From positions 1,116,001 to 1,180,000 of the forward strand of contig NZ_LR738724.1 in NCBI RefSeq assembly GCF_902702775.1: a stretch of DNA of 64,000 bases. Direction: 5' to 3'. Source of the stretch: Streptococcus suis (lineage in GTDB: Bacteria; Bacillota; Bacilli; Lactobacillales; Streptococcaceae). The translations under genes were made by a program, and so were the position numbers. Positions 26,684 to 35,176 of the stretch are shown here, piece after piece. The notes under the pieces were generated by a model. It did not search any database. It had not been told where the DNA came from and saw only the letters and a list, made by a program, of their open reading frames with translations. Numbering within the stretch: the stretch's first letter is position 1; the number at the start of each line of letters is the position of its first letter.

Positions 26684-26884
26684 AAATTAAGATACAAAGG
26701 GACGATTCAGTCCCGTGTTCAGTTAGACAGACTAGCTGAACATTCCTTTCTTTGTTTCTTGGTGGGTAGTTAAATTTTCTTTCTTTTTTACTTTTTTTGA
26801 TAATCGCCTTAAGTAGTGAGAACGGAAGAGACCTTATATAGCAATTTCTATTGCTATAGCCTTAGCTAAACATTAGTTCTTTAC
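26684..26884 (-). promoter_or_regulatory. parC leader with two hairpins and no SD
   Basis: On the mRNA strand, AAAGGAATGTTCAG...CTGAACA (hairpin) is followed by GGGAC-TGAATC-GTCCC (hairpin) and TTTGTATCTTAATTT, then the ATG. The TATCTTA ending matches the repeats before carA and carB. An AT-rich pyrimidine run lies at about 26757-26800. No clear promoter was found. Confidence 0.5.
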
Positions 26885-27337
26885 CTAAGTTCTCTGATAA
26901 AAGAAAGCAATCATATCCCCTACTCTATCATAAAGATTATCATCAACATATGCTAATTTCTCAATTTCTAGTTCCTCATCATCAATCAAATTTTCTTGAT
27001 AAGCTTGAGCATATTCACCACACGATTTTAGATAATCCATTATTAAAACTAACTCTTGCTTCTGTTGAGAAGAAAGGACTTTTCCTTTATAGAGAGTCTC
27101 CTTTATGAATCGACAGTAGTCTGAGTGCTCTTCACACCAATTGACATTGCCATTTGCTTGAGCTTCCCAGCGAAGTTTTTCTAATTGTCGAAGTAATTTA
27201 CCTTGTAAAGTAGAAGAAATCCCGTATTTAGGCACATCTGCTCGCCAAATTGAACGTAGAACCTCTGTATGCTGAGAAGCATACGGAACTTTCTTAAGTT
27301 GCTCGATAGTTGGCTTTTTTCTTAAAAACTTTATCAT
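26885..27337 (-). CDS. Hypothetical protein in the parE-parC interval
   Basis: A protein of 150 aa from MIKFLRKKPTIEQL, with AGAAGGG upstream. It is charged, mostly helical in appearance, and has no signal peptide or membrane segment. It contains NVNWCEEHSDYCRFIKETLY and a C-terminal DDNLYDRVGDMIAFFYQRT. No family is recognised. It starts 2 bp after the YkvA-like gene and so is translated from the same message. Confidence 0.7.
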   Translation of the reverse strand: MIKFLRKKPTIEQLKKVPYASQHTEVLRSIWRADVPKYGISSTLQGKLLRQLEKLRWEAQANGNVNWCEEHSDYCRFIKETLYKGKVLSSQQKQELVLIMDYLKSCGEYAQAYQENLIDDEELEIEKLAYVDDNLYDRVGDMIAFFYQRT

Positions 27338-27339
27338 AG

Positions 27340-27843
27340 CTACCCTTCTGCCTTCCACTGACTTGCTTGCCAGCTTCTAAAGTCATCGACATCTGTTTTG
27401 ATTAATTTCAAACAGGCATTAAGGACAAAGGCATCGTCAAGTAGACCTGCTCCAAGGATGAAATCTGGTAAGGCATCAATAGGACTGAAAAAATAAATCA
27501 AAGCACCTATAATTGCGAGGATTGTCCCTTTGGGTAACTTGCTGTAATCTCTACGGATATAGCTTCGCACCATGGAAATCAAGCCTGGAATAGCCGCAAA
27601 CTTATCTCCACCAAAAGGCATACGAGACAGTTTCCGTTCCGTGCTATGTAAAAAATGTTCTAATTTTCCTTGCTCAGATAGCAAGTTTTCTGCATGTTGT
27701 CGAGTTTTGGAAGATTGCCAAATCTTCAATGCTTGTTCAAATTTCTCTTCCAACTCCTGTTTGTTTTTAAATGGCTTGCGCTTTCGAGCCCATTCAGACA
27801 ACCGTTTTTGAAAACGGTCAGTTAATTTTCCTATTAATGGCAT
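27340..27843 (-). CDS. YkvA/DUF1232 family membrane protein
   Basis: A protein of 167 aa from MPLIGKLTDRFQ, with GTGAGGTG upstream. The C-terminal DUF1232 motif is clear: LAIIGALIYFFSPIDALPDFILGAGLLDDAFVLNACL (about residues 107-143), two short membrane helices around SPIDALPD. The N-terminal half is a charged helical region. Function of the family is unknown. It sits between fic and the 150-aa gene. Confidence 0.85.
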   Translation of the reverse strand: MPLIGKLTDRFQKRLSEWARKRKPFKNKQELEEKFEQALKIWQSSKTRQHAENLLSEQGKLEHFLHSTERKLSRMPFGGDKFAAIPGLISMVRSYIRRDYSKLPKGTILAIIGALIYFFSPIDALPDFILGAGLLDDAFVLNACLKLIKTDVDDFRSWQASQWKAEG

Positions 27844-27875
27844 AAAACACCTCACATAGTTTGTCTTTGCTAGAT

Positions 27876-28478
27876 TTACAAATCCTCAGTACGATATAGG
27901 TTGTAACCCTCATAGAAATAAGAATGGTCGATGCCCTTGAAATAAGTAGCCTGACCAAGATCTTCCGTTAAGGCTTGCAATAACAGATATTTAAGCTCTC
28001 CTGTTGACACATGGCTTCTAACCATGGCATTGAAATACTCATCTTTATCAATGCTATTCCAATCAACCACCTTGCCCAAACTATCCCGTAGCATACAATC
28101 CAACCAGATACGCATACTGCGTCCATTTCCTTCTCGGAATGGATGTGCAATGTTCATATCCGCATATTTTTCAACGATTTCGTCAAAGGTTTCATGAGGT
28201 AGCTTGTTGATATAGGTTAAAGACTGCTCAAGAAAGATTCGAGGAGCAAATTGAAAATTATCTTTGGCAATGTTGACATCACGAATTTTCCCTGCAAAGT
28301 CGTAAATATCCTCAAATAAAGCTTGATGAATGTGTGCCAAACCTGCAAATGTCCCTACTTCTATCTGGAACAGTTGGCCTGTTTCGAACAAGAGGGCTGC
28401 CTTTTTCTTGCTGATTTGTTCTTCAAGACGGGCTAATTCCGCCGAATTTTCAATCCCAAATTTATTTTCTAAAACCAT
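27876..28478 (-). CDS. fic: Class III Fic protein AMP-transferase
   Basis: A protein of 200 aa from MVLENKFGIEN, with GAGGTG upstream. The active-site loop HPFREGNGRSMR (His112) matches HPFxxGNGR of AMP-transferring Fic enzymes. Near the C-terminus SYFYEG (Ser186-Glu190-Gly191) fits the class III inhibitory motif (S/T)xxxE(G/N), with the same His-to-Ser spacing as in the Neisseria enzyme NmFic, and Tyr187 sits where that enzyme modifies itself. Related Fic proteins adenylylate GyrB and ParE. Here the gene begins 23 bp after parE, between the topoisomerase IV genes. Self-inhibition through the C-terminal helix means no separate antitoxin is needed. Target is inferred. Confidence 0.9.
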   Translation of the reverse strand: MVLENKFGIENSAELARLEEQISKKKAALLFETGQLFQIEVGTFAGLAHIHQALFEDIYDFAGKIRDVNIAKDNFQFAPRIFLEQSLTYINKLPHETFDEIVEKYADMNIAHPFREGNGRSMRIWLDCMLRDSLGKVVDWNSIDKDEYFNAMVRSHVSTGELKYLLLQALTEDLGQATYFKGIDHSYFYEGYNLYRTEDL

Positions 28479-28501
28479 ACTGCACCTCAACCTCTCTGAG
28501 A

Positions 28502-30451
28502 TTATTTAGTAAAAGCTGTCGCTTCTTCCAAGGTAAACTTGACATTGTCTTCAATCCACTTGCGACGTGGCTCGACCTTGTCGCCCATGAGGACGGATAC
28601 ACGGCGTTCAGCACGGGCTAGATCTTCGATGGTGACACGGATAAGGGTACGGGTTTCAGGGTTCATGGTTGTTTCCCAGAGCTGATCGGCATTCATCTCA
28701 CCAAGACCCTTGTAGCGTTGGAGGATAAAGCCCTTGCCAAAATCCTTGCGGAGATCTTCTAATTCCCCGTCAGACCAAGCATAAGCAATCTTTTCTGTCT
28801 TGCCCTTGCCTTTTGACATCTTGTAGAGGGGCGGAAGGGCGATGTAAACCCGTCCTGCTTCTACTAACGGTCGCATATAGCGATAGAAGAAAGTCAGCAA
28901 GAGGGTCTGAATGTGGGCACCGTCCGTATCCGCATCGGTCATGATAATAATCTTGTCATAGTTGACATCTTCCAGCGTAAAGTCTGAGCCAACACCTGCA
29001 CCAATGGTGTAAATCATGGTGTTGATTTCTTCATTTTTGAGGATGTCCGCCATTTTAGCCTTAGCTGTGTTGATCACCTTACCACGCAAAGGTAGAATGG
29101 CTTGGAACTTGCGGTCACGGCCCTGTTTGGCAGAGCCTCCGGCTGAATCTCCCTCGACCAGATAGAGTTCGTTTTTGGCTGGATTTTTAGACTGGGCTGG
29201 GGTTAATTTTCCTGATAGGAGGCCCTTGTCCTTCTTGTTTTTCTTACCATTTCGGGATTCGTCACGCGCCTTACGCGCAGCCTCGCGGGCGTCACGCGCC
29301 TTAATAGCTTTACGAACTAGATTTGAAGCTAATTCCCCATTTTCCAAAAGGAAGAAGGTTAATTTGTCTGATACAATGCCGTCAACCACAGGACGAGCAA
29401 GTGGGCTTCCCAACTTGTCCTTGGTCTGCCCTTCGAACTGCAAATGCTCTTCTGGTACAAGGATAGAGAGGACAGCAGACAGACCTTCACGGTAGTCAGA
29501 GCCTTCCAAATTCTTGTCCTTTTCCTTGAGCAAGTTGGTCTTACGAGCATAGTCGTTCATGGCCTTGGTAATGGCTAGTTTGAGACCTGTTTCATGGGTA
29601 CCGCCATCCTTGGTCCGAACGTTGTTAACGAAGGAGAGGATGTTGTCTGAGTAACCGTCGTTGTACTGCATGGCCACTTGGACTTGGAATCCTGCATCTT
29701 CTCCTTCAAAATAGAGGACTGGTGTCAGAGTTTCCTTGTCTTCGTTGAGGTAGGATACAAAGTCCTGCACGCCATTTTCATAGTGATACTCTTCCTGCTC
29801 ACCCGTCCGCTCATCTGTCAAGGTCATAGTGACTTGTTTGAGCAAGAAGGCTGATTCTTTCAGGCGTTCGGCAATGGTGTTGAACTTGAAATCAGTCGTT
29901 GAGAAGATGGTATCATCAGGCATAAAGGTAACCTTTGTACCTGTTTTTGATTTTGGAGCGGTACCAATCTTCTCTAAAGTCGTAACTGGCTTTCCGCCCT
30001 GCTCAAACCGTTGCTTGTAAACAGCTCCGTCACGGGTAATCTCAACTTCCAACCAGCTGGACAGGGCATTGACCACCGACGAACCAACCCCGTGGAGACC
30101 ACCTGAAGTCTTGTAGCCACCTTGACCGAACTTACCACCTGCGTGGAGAACGGTGAAGATGACTTCGACTGTTGGCTTGCCTGTTACGTGCATACCGACG
30201 GGCATTCCACGTCCACGGTCGGAAACAGACAGGCTGCCGTCCTTGTTAATGGTCACGTCAATCCGATCACCGAAACCTGAAAGAGCCTCATCGACAGCGT
30301 TATCGACAATCTCCCAGACCATATGGTGCAAGCCGTTTCCGTCTGTGGATCCGATGTACATACCAGGGCGTTTGCGAACGGCATCTAGGCCTTCCAATAC
30401 CTGAATGGCATCGTCATTATAGTTATTTATGTTAATCTCTTTCTTAGTCAA
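28502..30451 (-). CDS. parE: DNA topoisomerase IV subunit B
   Basis: A protein of 649 aa, the ATPase subunit. The GHKL ATP site is seen in WEIVDNAVDEALSG and GRGMPVGMH, then GLHGVGSSVVNALS. The Toprim region carries LVEGDSAGGSAKQGRDRKFQAILPLRGK and DADTDGAHI. The start is a TTG with GGAGG 7 nt upstream; the only near ATG opens a six-codon frame (MEVNFD) that overlaps it. It is divergent from plsY over about 140 bp. Confidence 0.97.
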   Translation of the reverse strand: MTKKEININNYNDDAIQVLEGLDAVRKRPGMYIGSTDGNGLHHMVWEIVDNAVDEALSGFGDRIDVTINKDGSLSVSDRGRGMPVGMHVTGKPTVEVIFTVLHAGGKFGQGGYKTSGGLHGVGSSVVNALSSWLEVEITRDGAVYKQRFEQGGKPVTTLEKIGTAPKSKTGTKVTFMPDDTIFSTTDFKFNTIAERLKESAFLLKQVTMTLTDERTGEQEEYHYENGVQDFVSYLNEDKETLTPVLYFEGEDAGFQVQVAMQYNDGYSDNILSFVNNVRTKDGGTHETGLKLAITKAMNDYARKTNLLKEKDKNLEGSDYREGLSAVLSILVPEEHLQFEGQTKDKLGSPLARPVVDGIVSDKLTFFLLENGELASNLVRKAIKARDAREAARKARDESRNGKKNKKDKGLLSGKLTPAQSKNPAKNELYLVEGDSAGGSAKQGRDRKFQAILPLRGKVINTAKAKMADILKNEEINTMIYTIGAGVGSDFTLEDVNYDKIIIMTDADTDGAHIQTLLLTFFYRYMRPLVEAGRVYIALPPLYKMSKGKGKTEKIAYAWSDGELEDLRKDFGKGFILQRYKGLGEMNADQLWETTMNPETRTLIRVTIEDLARAERRVSVLMGDKVEPRRKWIEDNVKFTLEEATAFTK

Positions 30452-30578
30452 AATTGACCTCCATACTTATCATCCTTTCTATATTACAAGTTTTTTAGCA
30501 TTTTTGCAAAATATTTCTGCTACCTATCGGCTGAGACAACTCATAAAATAAGATTTTGGACTAAATTAGATGAAAATA

Positions 30579-30587
30579 TGCTATAAT
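30579..30587 (+). promoter_or_regulatory. Extended -10 promoter giving a likely leaderless plsY mRNA
   Basis: TGCTATAAT with only GAAAAC between it and the ATG at 30594. Transcription should start at or next to the A of the start codon. There is no SD. TTGGAC lies 20 nt upstream, too far for a standard -35. Confidence 0.7.
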
Positions 30588-30593
30588 GAAAAC

Positions 30594-31238
30594 ATGTTAG
30601 TCAATCTTATTTTACTATTTATTGCATATTTATTGGGATCTATCCCGTCAGGACTTTGGATAGGTCAAACTTTTTTCAATATCAACATTCGCGAACATGG
30701 TTCGGGAAATACTGGAACAACCAACACATTCCGTATTTTAGGTCCGAAGGCAGGAACGATTGTATTTGTAATTGATTTTCTCAAGGGAACGTTGGCAGCC
30801 TTGCTTCCGCTGATCTTTCATGCCCAAGGAATTTCTCCGATTGTATTTGGGTTAATGGCTGTCTTAGGACATACTTTCCCTATCTTTGCCCAATTCAAAG
30901 GTGGAAAGGCGGTTGCAACATCTGCTGGTATGCTTCTAGGCGTCGCACCTGCTTTCTGTCTCTATCTGGTTGTCATCTTTGTGACTTCTCTTTACCTCAC
31001 TTCGATGGTTTCCTTCTCCAGCGTATTGGCTGCTGCTTTAGCAATCTTAGGAGCTCTGCTATTTCCAGTAATAGGAATCATCCTGCCAAGCTACGACTGG
31101 CTCTTCACCATCATCATCGTCTTTTTGGGCCTATTTGTCATTATCCGCCACAAGGAAAATATCCAGCGGATTTTGAAAAAAGAAGAGAACCTTGTCCCAT
31201 TCGGACTCAATCTAACCAAACAGAAAAAGCGAGTTTAA
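30594..31238 (+). CDS. plsY: Glycerol-3-phosphate acyltransferase PlsY
   Basis: A protein of 214 aa from [22 protein letters not shown]. It uses acyl phosphate to acylate glycerol-3-phosphate in the first step of phospholipid synthesis. The three PlsY motifs are present: [28 protein letters not shown] and [21 protein letters not shown]. Five or more membrane segments. The earlier in-frame ATG at 30570 would lie upstream of the promoter. The gene is single, ended by the hairpin at 31224-31250. Confidence 0.96.
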   Translation: MLVNLILLFIAYLLGSIPSGLWIGQTFFNINIREHGSGNTGTTNTFRILGPKAGTIVFVIDFLKGTLAALLPLIFHAQGISPIVFGLMAVLGHTFPIFAQFKGGKAVATSAGMLLGVAPAFCLYLVVIFVTSLYLTSMVSFSSVLAAALAILGALLFPVIGIILPSYDWLFTIIIVFLGLFVIIRHKENIQRILKKEENLVPFGLNLTKQKKRV

Positions 31239-31250
31239 CCACTCGCTTTT
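31224..31250 (+). terminator. Terminator of plsY
   Basis: AAAAAGCGAGT-TTAACC-ACTCGCTTTT; the stop codon lies in the loop. Confidence 0.85.
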
Positions 31251-31282
31251 CATTTATAGTCTTTTAGTTTACTTTTAGTACT

Positions 31283-31500
31283 CGCTCCAAAGGTTCGGGG
31301 AACCTTTGGAGGTTGGAGATATAGCGAACAAAGTTCGCCTCAATAGCTGCAGACAGCTTGTACAGTCGAGTGACTGTGCAAGGTTGGAGATAGCACTTGC
31401 GGAGCAAGTTACCCCCTGCAGAGTACGGCAAAGCGAGTTCAAACAATCCAGTGGAATGTTTGAAGTTGGAAATAAGGAAACGGAGTTTCCTCTTGCGTCG
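31283..31500. repeat. Array of short hairpins with GGTTGGAGATA linkers
   Basis: At least six short palindromes follow each other in about 220 bp, most with 3- to 4-nt loops: GGTTC-GGG-GAACC, GCGAAC-AAA-GTTCGC, ACAGTC-GAGT-GACTGT, ACTTGC-GGA-GCAAGT, GGAAAC-GGA-GTTTCC. The phrase GTTGGA(G/A)ATA recurs three times. It fills the gap between plsY and the 3' end of addA (31239-31525); no gene is seen there. Confidence 0.7.
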
Positions 31501-31525
31501 AAGTAATAAAATAAAAACTAAATGG

Positions 31526-34500
31526 CTATATGTTGACTTCAACCACTTCAATCCTCTCCCCACCAAGCAAAATCAAATGACAGTCTACACGATCTATCTT
31601 GTAGGCTTTTTTCAATGCCTCGGCATAGAGTTGCATTTGAGCTTGGTAACGTTGGCTGAGTTGGCTTGGTTGGTCATACTTGTCAGTCTTGTAATCAAAG
31701 AGGACAATATGGTCATCGTACAGTAGGTAGCCATCGATAATCCCACGAAGGACAAATTGTTCCTGCGACAAAGAATCTGTCTGCAAACTTGCAAATGGAG
31801 CTTCTCGGTGGAGTTTGTCCGTATTGGCTAGAATTTCTCTTCCTAAGTCTGTATCAAAGAAATCTAAAATCATCTGAATATTGATTTTGTCTTTAACCGC
31901 TTGCTCAGCATGAACAGTTTCTAGGGCTTCTCTTACCGTATCTTCTGTCACCAACCAAGACAGATCCAAGCGTTGCATGAGTTCATGGACTGCTGAACCG
32001 ACTTGGGCTCCAGTGATTTTTGGTTTCTTGGAGAAATCTGGCAAGTTGAAGGTTCGTTTTGGCTGGTATTTTTCCATAACTTCCATGCCTTCTTGTTCCA
32101 AGACAGGCTCATAGAGTTTCTTGATTTGACTTGGAGTACGTAAACTTGGTAATTCGATGGCAGCCTTATAGCGGGCATTCAACTTTTGGACAGAAGATAA
32201 TTGGTCCAAGGCCTGGACAATATCTTCTGATTGACGAATATCTTTAAGGCTGGCGTCTTCAAGCTTATTCTTCAATGTCAGTTTACCAATCTTCTCCTCT
32301 GTCAAATCCTCATCCGTTACAAAGACTTTCTTGAAGTGCAAGTCTTCTCCTGAGAAGGCCTCATCAATGGCTAGAATCCAGTCTTGGAAGGTCGCCATAC
32401 TTTCACGAGTTGATTGGGCAAGGACGCCATCTTCCTTCTTACCATCGTATTTTTCAGCTAACTTGTCAGCATTGCCCTTTCCAACCAGATACAGCTTCTT
32501 CACTGCACGCGTTAGTGCAACATAAAGCAACCGCATTTGTTCTGAAAGATTGGCAATTTTTAGCTCTTGGAGATTATTTTGATAAGGAAGGGTGTTCATT
32601 AAGACTCGCACCTGAGGTAATGGGCTATTTACCTTATCTTTCATATCCGCTAAATATTGGATACCTAGACCATTTTTCCGGCTGATGATGACTGACTGGT
32701 AATGGTCTTCCAAGTTGAATCGCTTATCGATGTTCATGAGGAAGACATATTTGAACTCCAAACCTTTTGACTTGTGAATGGTCATAAGCTGTACAGCATT
32801 TTGCGGTAGAAACTCTTGTACATCTGCCAAGTCCTTGTCGTTTGCTAAGGCACGGTCAATCATGGCGATGAAGCGGGACAAGCCCTTGTAGCCTGTTTTT
32901 TCAAACTGGTTGGCACGCAGACCTAGTGCATAGAGATTGGCCTGACGCTTGCTGCCATTTGTAAGAGCACCGACATAGTCATAGTAGAATTTTTCATTGA
33001 AAATCTTCCAGATCAAGTCATAAATAGAGTGCAGCTTGGCAAAGGCACGCCAGTTTTTCAAAATAGACAAGAAATCCGTGATTTTCTTCTTCAACTCTCC
33101 TGACATCAGTTCAGGGTACTGCCCACTTGCTTGCTGGGCTAATTCCATTTTCTGGTAAAAGAAACCTGTCCCAGCCTGCAAGGAAATCCGTGTCAGCTCA
33201 TCCTCATCGAATCGGAACATAGGCGATTTGAGAAGGGCAACCAAGGCATAGTCATTGAGCGAATTGTTGATAACCCGCAAGGTATCCAGCATAATCATGA
33301 CTTCTAAAGATTGCAGATAGGAGGCTGCTCCGCCATCTGCCACAATAGGAATCCCATGTTTTTCAAAAATGGACATAATGAGATCATTGTGCGTTCGTTT
33401 TTGCACCAAGAGAGTGATGTCTTTGAAGTCTGCTCCTTCTTCATTGTGAAGACGAATAATCTCTTTTGCAACGACCTCAATTTCACCAGCAGTCAGAGGA
33501 GTTTCCTCCTCAGCATCCGTTGAAGAAGGTGCACTATCCTGCTGGTCGTAAATCAAGTATTCCATCTCATGCTTGGGCTGGGCAATTTTTTGACCAGGAC
33601 TACCAGCCACCAGACTGTGGGTGTCGTCATACTTGATTTCCCCTACTTGGCGGTCCATCAGGCGCGTGAAAATAGCATTTGTTGCCTCCAAGACCTCAAT
33701 CTGACTACGGAAGTTTTCCTTGAGCAGAATCAATTTCCCAGCCTGAGGATTTGCCTGATACAGTTCAAATTTCTCTTGGAAAATCATCGGATCCGCCTGA
33801 CGGAATCGATAGATGGACTGCTTAATGTCGCCCACCATAAAGCGATTATGCCCGTTAGACAGCAAGTCCAACATCCGTTCTTGGCTATGGTTGTTATCCT
33901 GGTACTCGTCCACCATGACTTCGTGGTATTTTTCTTGGAAAAACTGGCGGATGTCCGCATTTTCTTCTAAAATACGAATAGCGAAATGCCCAATATCGCC
34001 AAATTCAAAGGCTGCTTCCTTGATTTTGACATCCAGATAAGCCTGCGAAAAATCCAAGACAAAGTCACGTAATAATACAAGCAGTGGCAAAGCTTGAACC
34101 TGATAATCTTTCAGCAGGGTCAATTCATAAACTTCCTGACCCAAATCTCGTAATTCTGAGATAATCTGGTTCTTGCCAGCATTGTATTCTTCTTTAAAGG
34201 CTATCAAATGCTCATCTTTTGGTCGATTGACATTGGTCAGGCCCTTGCCTCTGGACTGGTCATTGATGAGAAGGATTCTTTCAACCCGCTCCATCAAGCC
34301 CTTCTGGTCCAGACTATCTAAACCTGTCAACAAATCCAAGACTTCTTCCACATTGGCAAAATACTTGGCGGAACCAAAGTCATTTCTGCCCCATTCCACA
34401 TGGTAGCGGAAGAAATCTGTAGCTTGATAGAGCTTGTCTAATACTTTTTCCTTAAAGCCTTGCTCTAAGATCTGCTCTATACGCTCTTGACTGTACAAAT

Positions 34501-35176
34501 CAGCTTGAACAGCCTGCTCTTTCAGCCATTTAGTTGGACTGCTCGTCGATTGACTAAAATCATGCACCTGATAAACAACTTGACGAAAACCACTATTATC
34601 CTTGCGGTTGCCTGAAAAATTGTGAACCAGTTTGCGGAATGTACCATTTTCATCCTGTTCAAGATAATCTGCAAAGAGCTGATCAAAAACCTCTTTTTTC
34701 AGACTCGCTTTTTCTGTCTCATCCTGTAAAATCCGAAACTGCGGAGAAATGCCAAGACTATAACCATAGGTTATGACCAATTTCTGCGTAAAGGAGTCCA
34801 TGGTCCCAATGTCCGCCTTGGTCAAATCCGCCAACTGGGCCGACAAATGCCGACGCAATTCCATATCGGTCGTCTCAGCAATGGTTTCATTGAGATTTTT
34901 CTCAACCCGCTCCTTCAATTCACCAGCCGCTTTGACTGTAAAGGTCGAGATAAAGAGCTGGTCGATTCCCACACCACGCTTCAACTTATCCAAAATCCGT
35001 TGAACCATAACGAAGGTCTTTCCTGACCCTGCCGATGCAGAGACCAGAACATTCTGACCGTGCGTGTAGATGGCTTCAATCTGCTCAGGTGTGCGTTTTT
35101 GTTGCTTATCAGAATTAGCTTCCGCCAGCTGCACAGCCTTGATTTCTTCCGCGCTTAAAAATTGTTCAAAAGCCAT
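31526..35176 (-). CDS. addA: ATP-dependent helicase/nuclease subunit A (AddA/RexA)
   Basis: A protein of 1216 aa from [14 protein letters not shown]. UvrD-like helicase with Walker A in [18 protein letters not shown], DExx box in [13 protein letters not shown] and motif VI in [17 protein letters not shown]. The C-terminal RecB-type nuclease shows GxxxHxxxQ-like [13 protein letters not shown] and the catalytic [12 protein letters not shown]. With AddB it resects double-strand breaks for RecA. Its ATG overlaps the addB stop (TAATG), so it is translationally coupled. Upstream codons in the same frame lie inside addB. Confidence 0.97.
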   Translation of the reverse strand: MAFEQFLSAEEIKAVQLAEANSDKQQKRTPEQIEAIYTHGQNVLVSASAGSGKTFVMVQRILDKLKRGVGIDQLFISTFTVKAAGELKERVEKNLNETIAETTDMELRRHLSAQLADLTKADIGTMDSFTQKLVITYGYSLGISPQFRILQDETEKASLKKEVFDQLFADYLEQDENGTFRKLVHNFSGNRKDNSGFRQVVYQVHDFSQSTSSPTKWLKEQAVQADLYSQERIEQILEQGFKEKVLDKLYQATDFFRYHVEWGRNDFGSAKYFANVEEVLDLLTGLDSLDQKGLMERVERILLINDQSRGKGLTNVNRPKDEHLIAFKEEYNAGKNQIISELRDLGQEVYELTLLKDYQVQALPLLVLLRDFVLDFSQAYLDVKIKEAAFEFGDIGHFAIRILEENADIRQFFQEKYHEVMVDEYQDNNHSQERMLDLLSNGHNRFMVGDIKQSIYRFRQADPMIFQEKFELYQANPQAGKLILLKENFRSQIEVLEATNAIFTRLMDRQVGEIKYDDTHSLVAGSPGQKIAQPKHEMEYLIYDQQDSAPSSTDAEEETPLTAGEIEVVAKEIIRLHNEEGADFKDITLLVQKRTHNDLIMSIFEKHGIPIVADGGAASYLQSLEVMIMLDTLRVINNSLNDYALVALLKSPMFRFDEDELTRISLQAGTGFFYQKMELAQQASGQYPELMSGELKKKITDFLSILKNWRAFAKLHSIYDLIWKIFNEKFYYDYVGALTNGSKRQANLYALGLRANQFEKTGYKGLSRFIAMIDRALANDKDLADVQEFLPQNAVQLMTIHKSKGLEFKYVFLMNIDKRFNLEDHYQSVIISRKNGLGIQYLADMKDKVNSPLPQVRVLMNTLPYQNNLQELKIANLSEQMRLLYVALTRAVKKLYLVGKGNADKLAEKYDGKKEDGVLAQSTRESMATFQDWILAIDEAFSGEDLHFKKVFVTDEDLTEEKIGKLTLKNKLEDASLKDIRQSEDIVQALDQLSSVQKLNARYKAAIELPSLRTPSQIKKLYEPVLEQEGMEVMEKYQPKRTFNLPDFSKKPKITGAQVGSAVHELMQRLDLSWLVTEDTVREALETVHAEQAVKDKINIQMILDFFDTDLGREILANTDKLHREAPFASLQTDSLSQEQFVLRGIIDGYLLYDDHIVLFDYKTDKYDQPSQLSQRYQAQMQLYAEALKKAYKIDRVDCHLILLGGERIEVVEVNI

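Noticed and set aside
31283..31500. Possible CRISPR array
   Set aside because: Units are palindromes of varying sequence and length, with no constant repeat or spacers and no cas genes.
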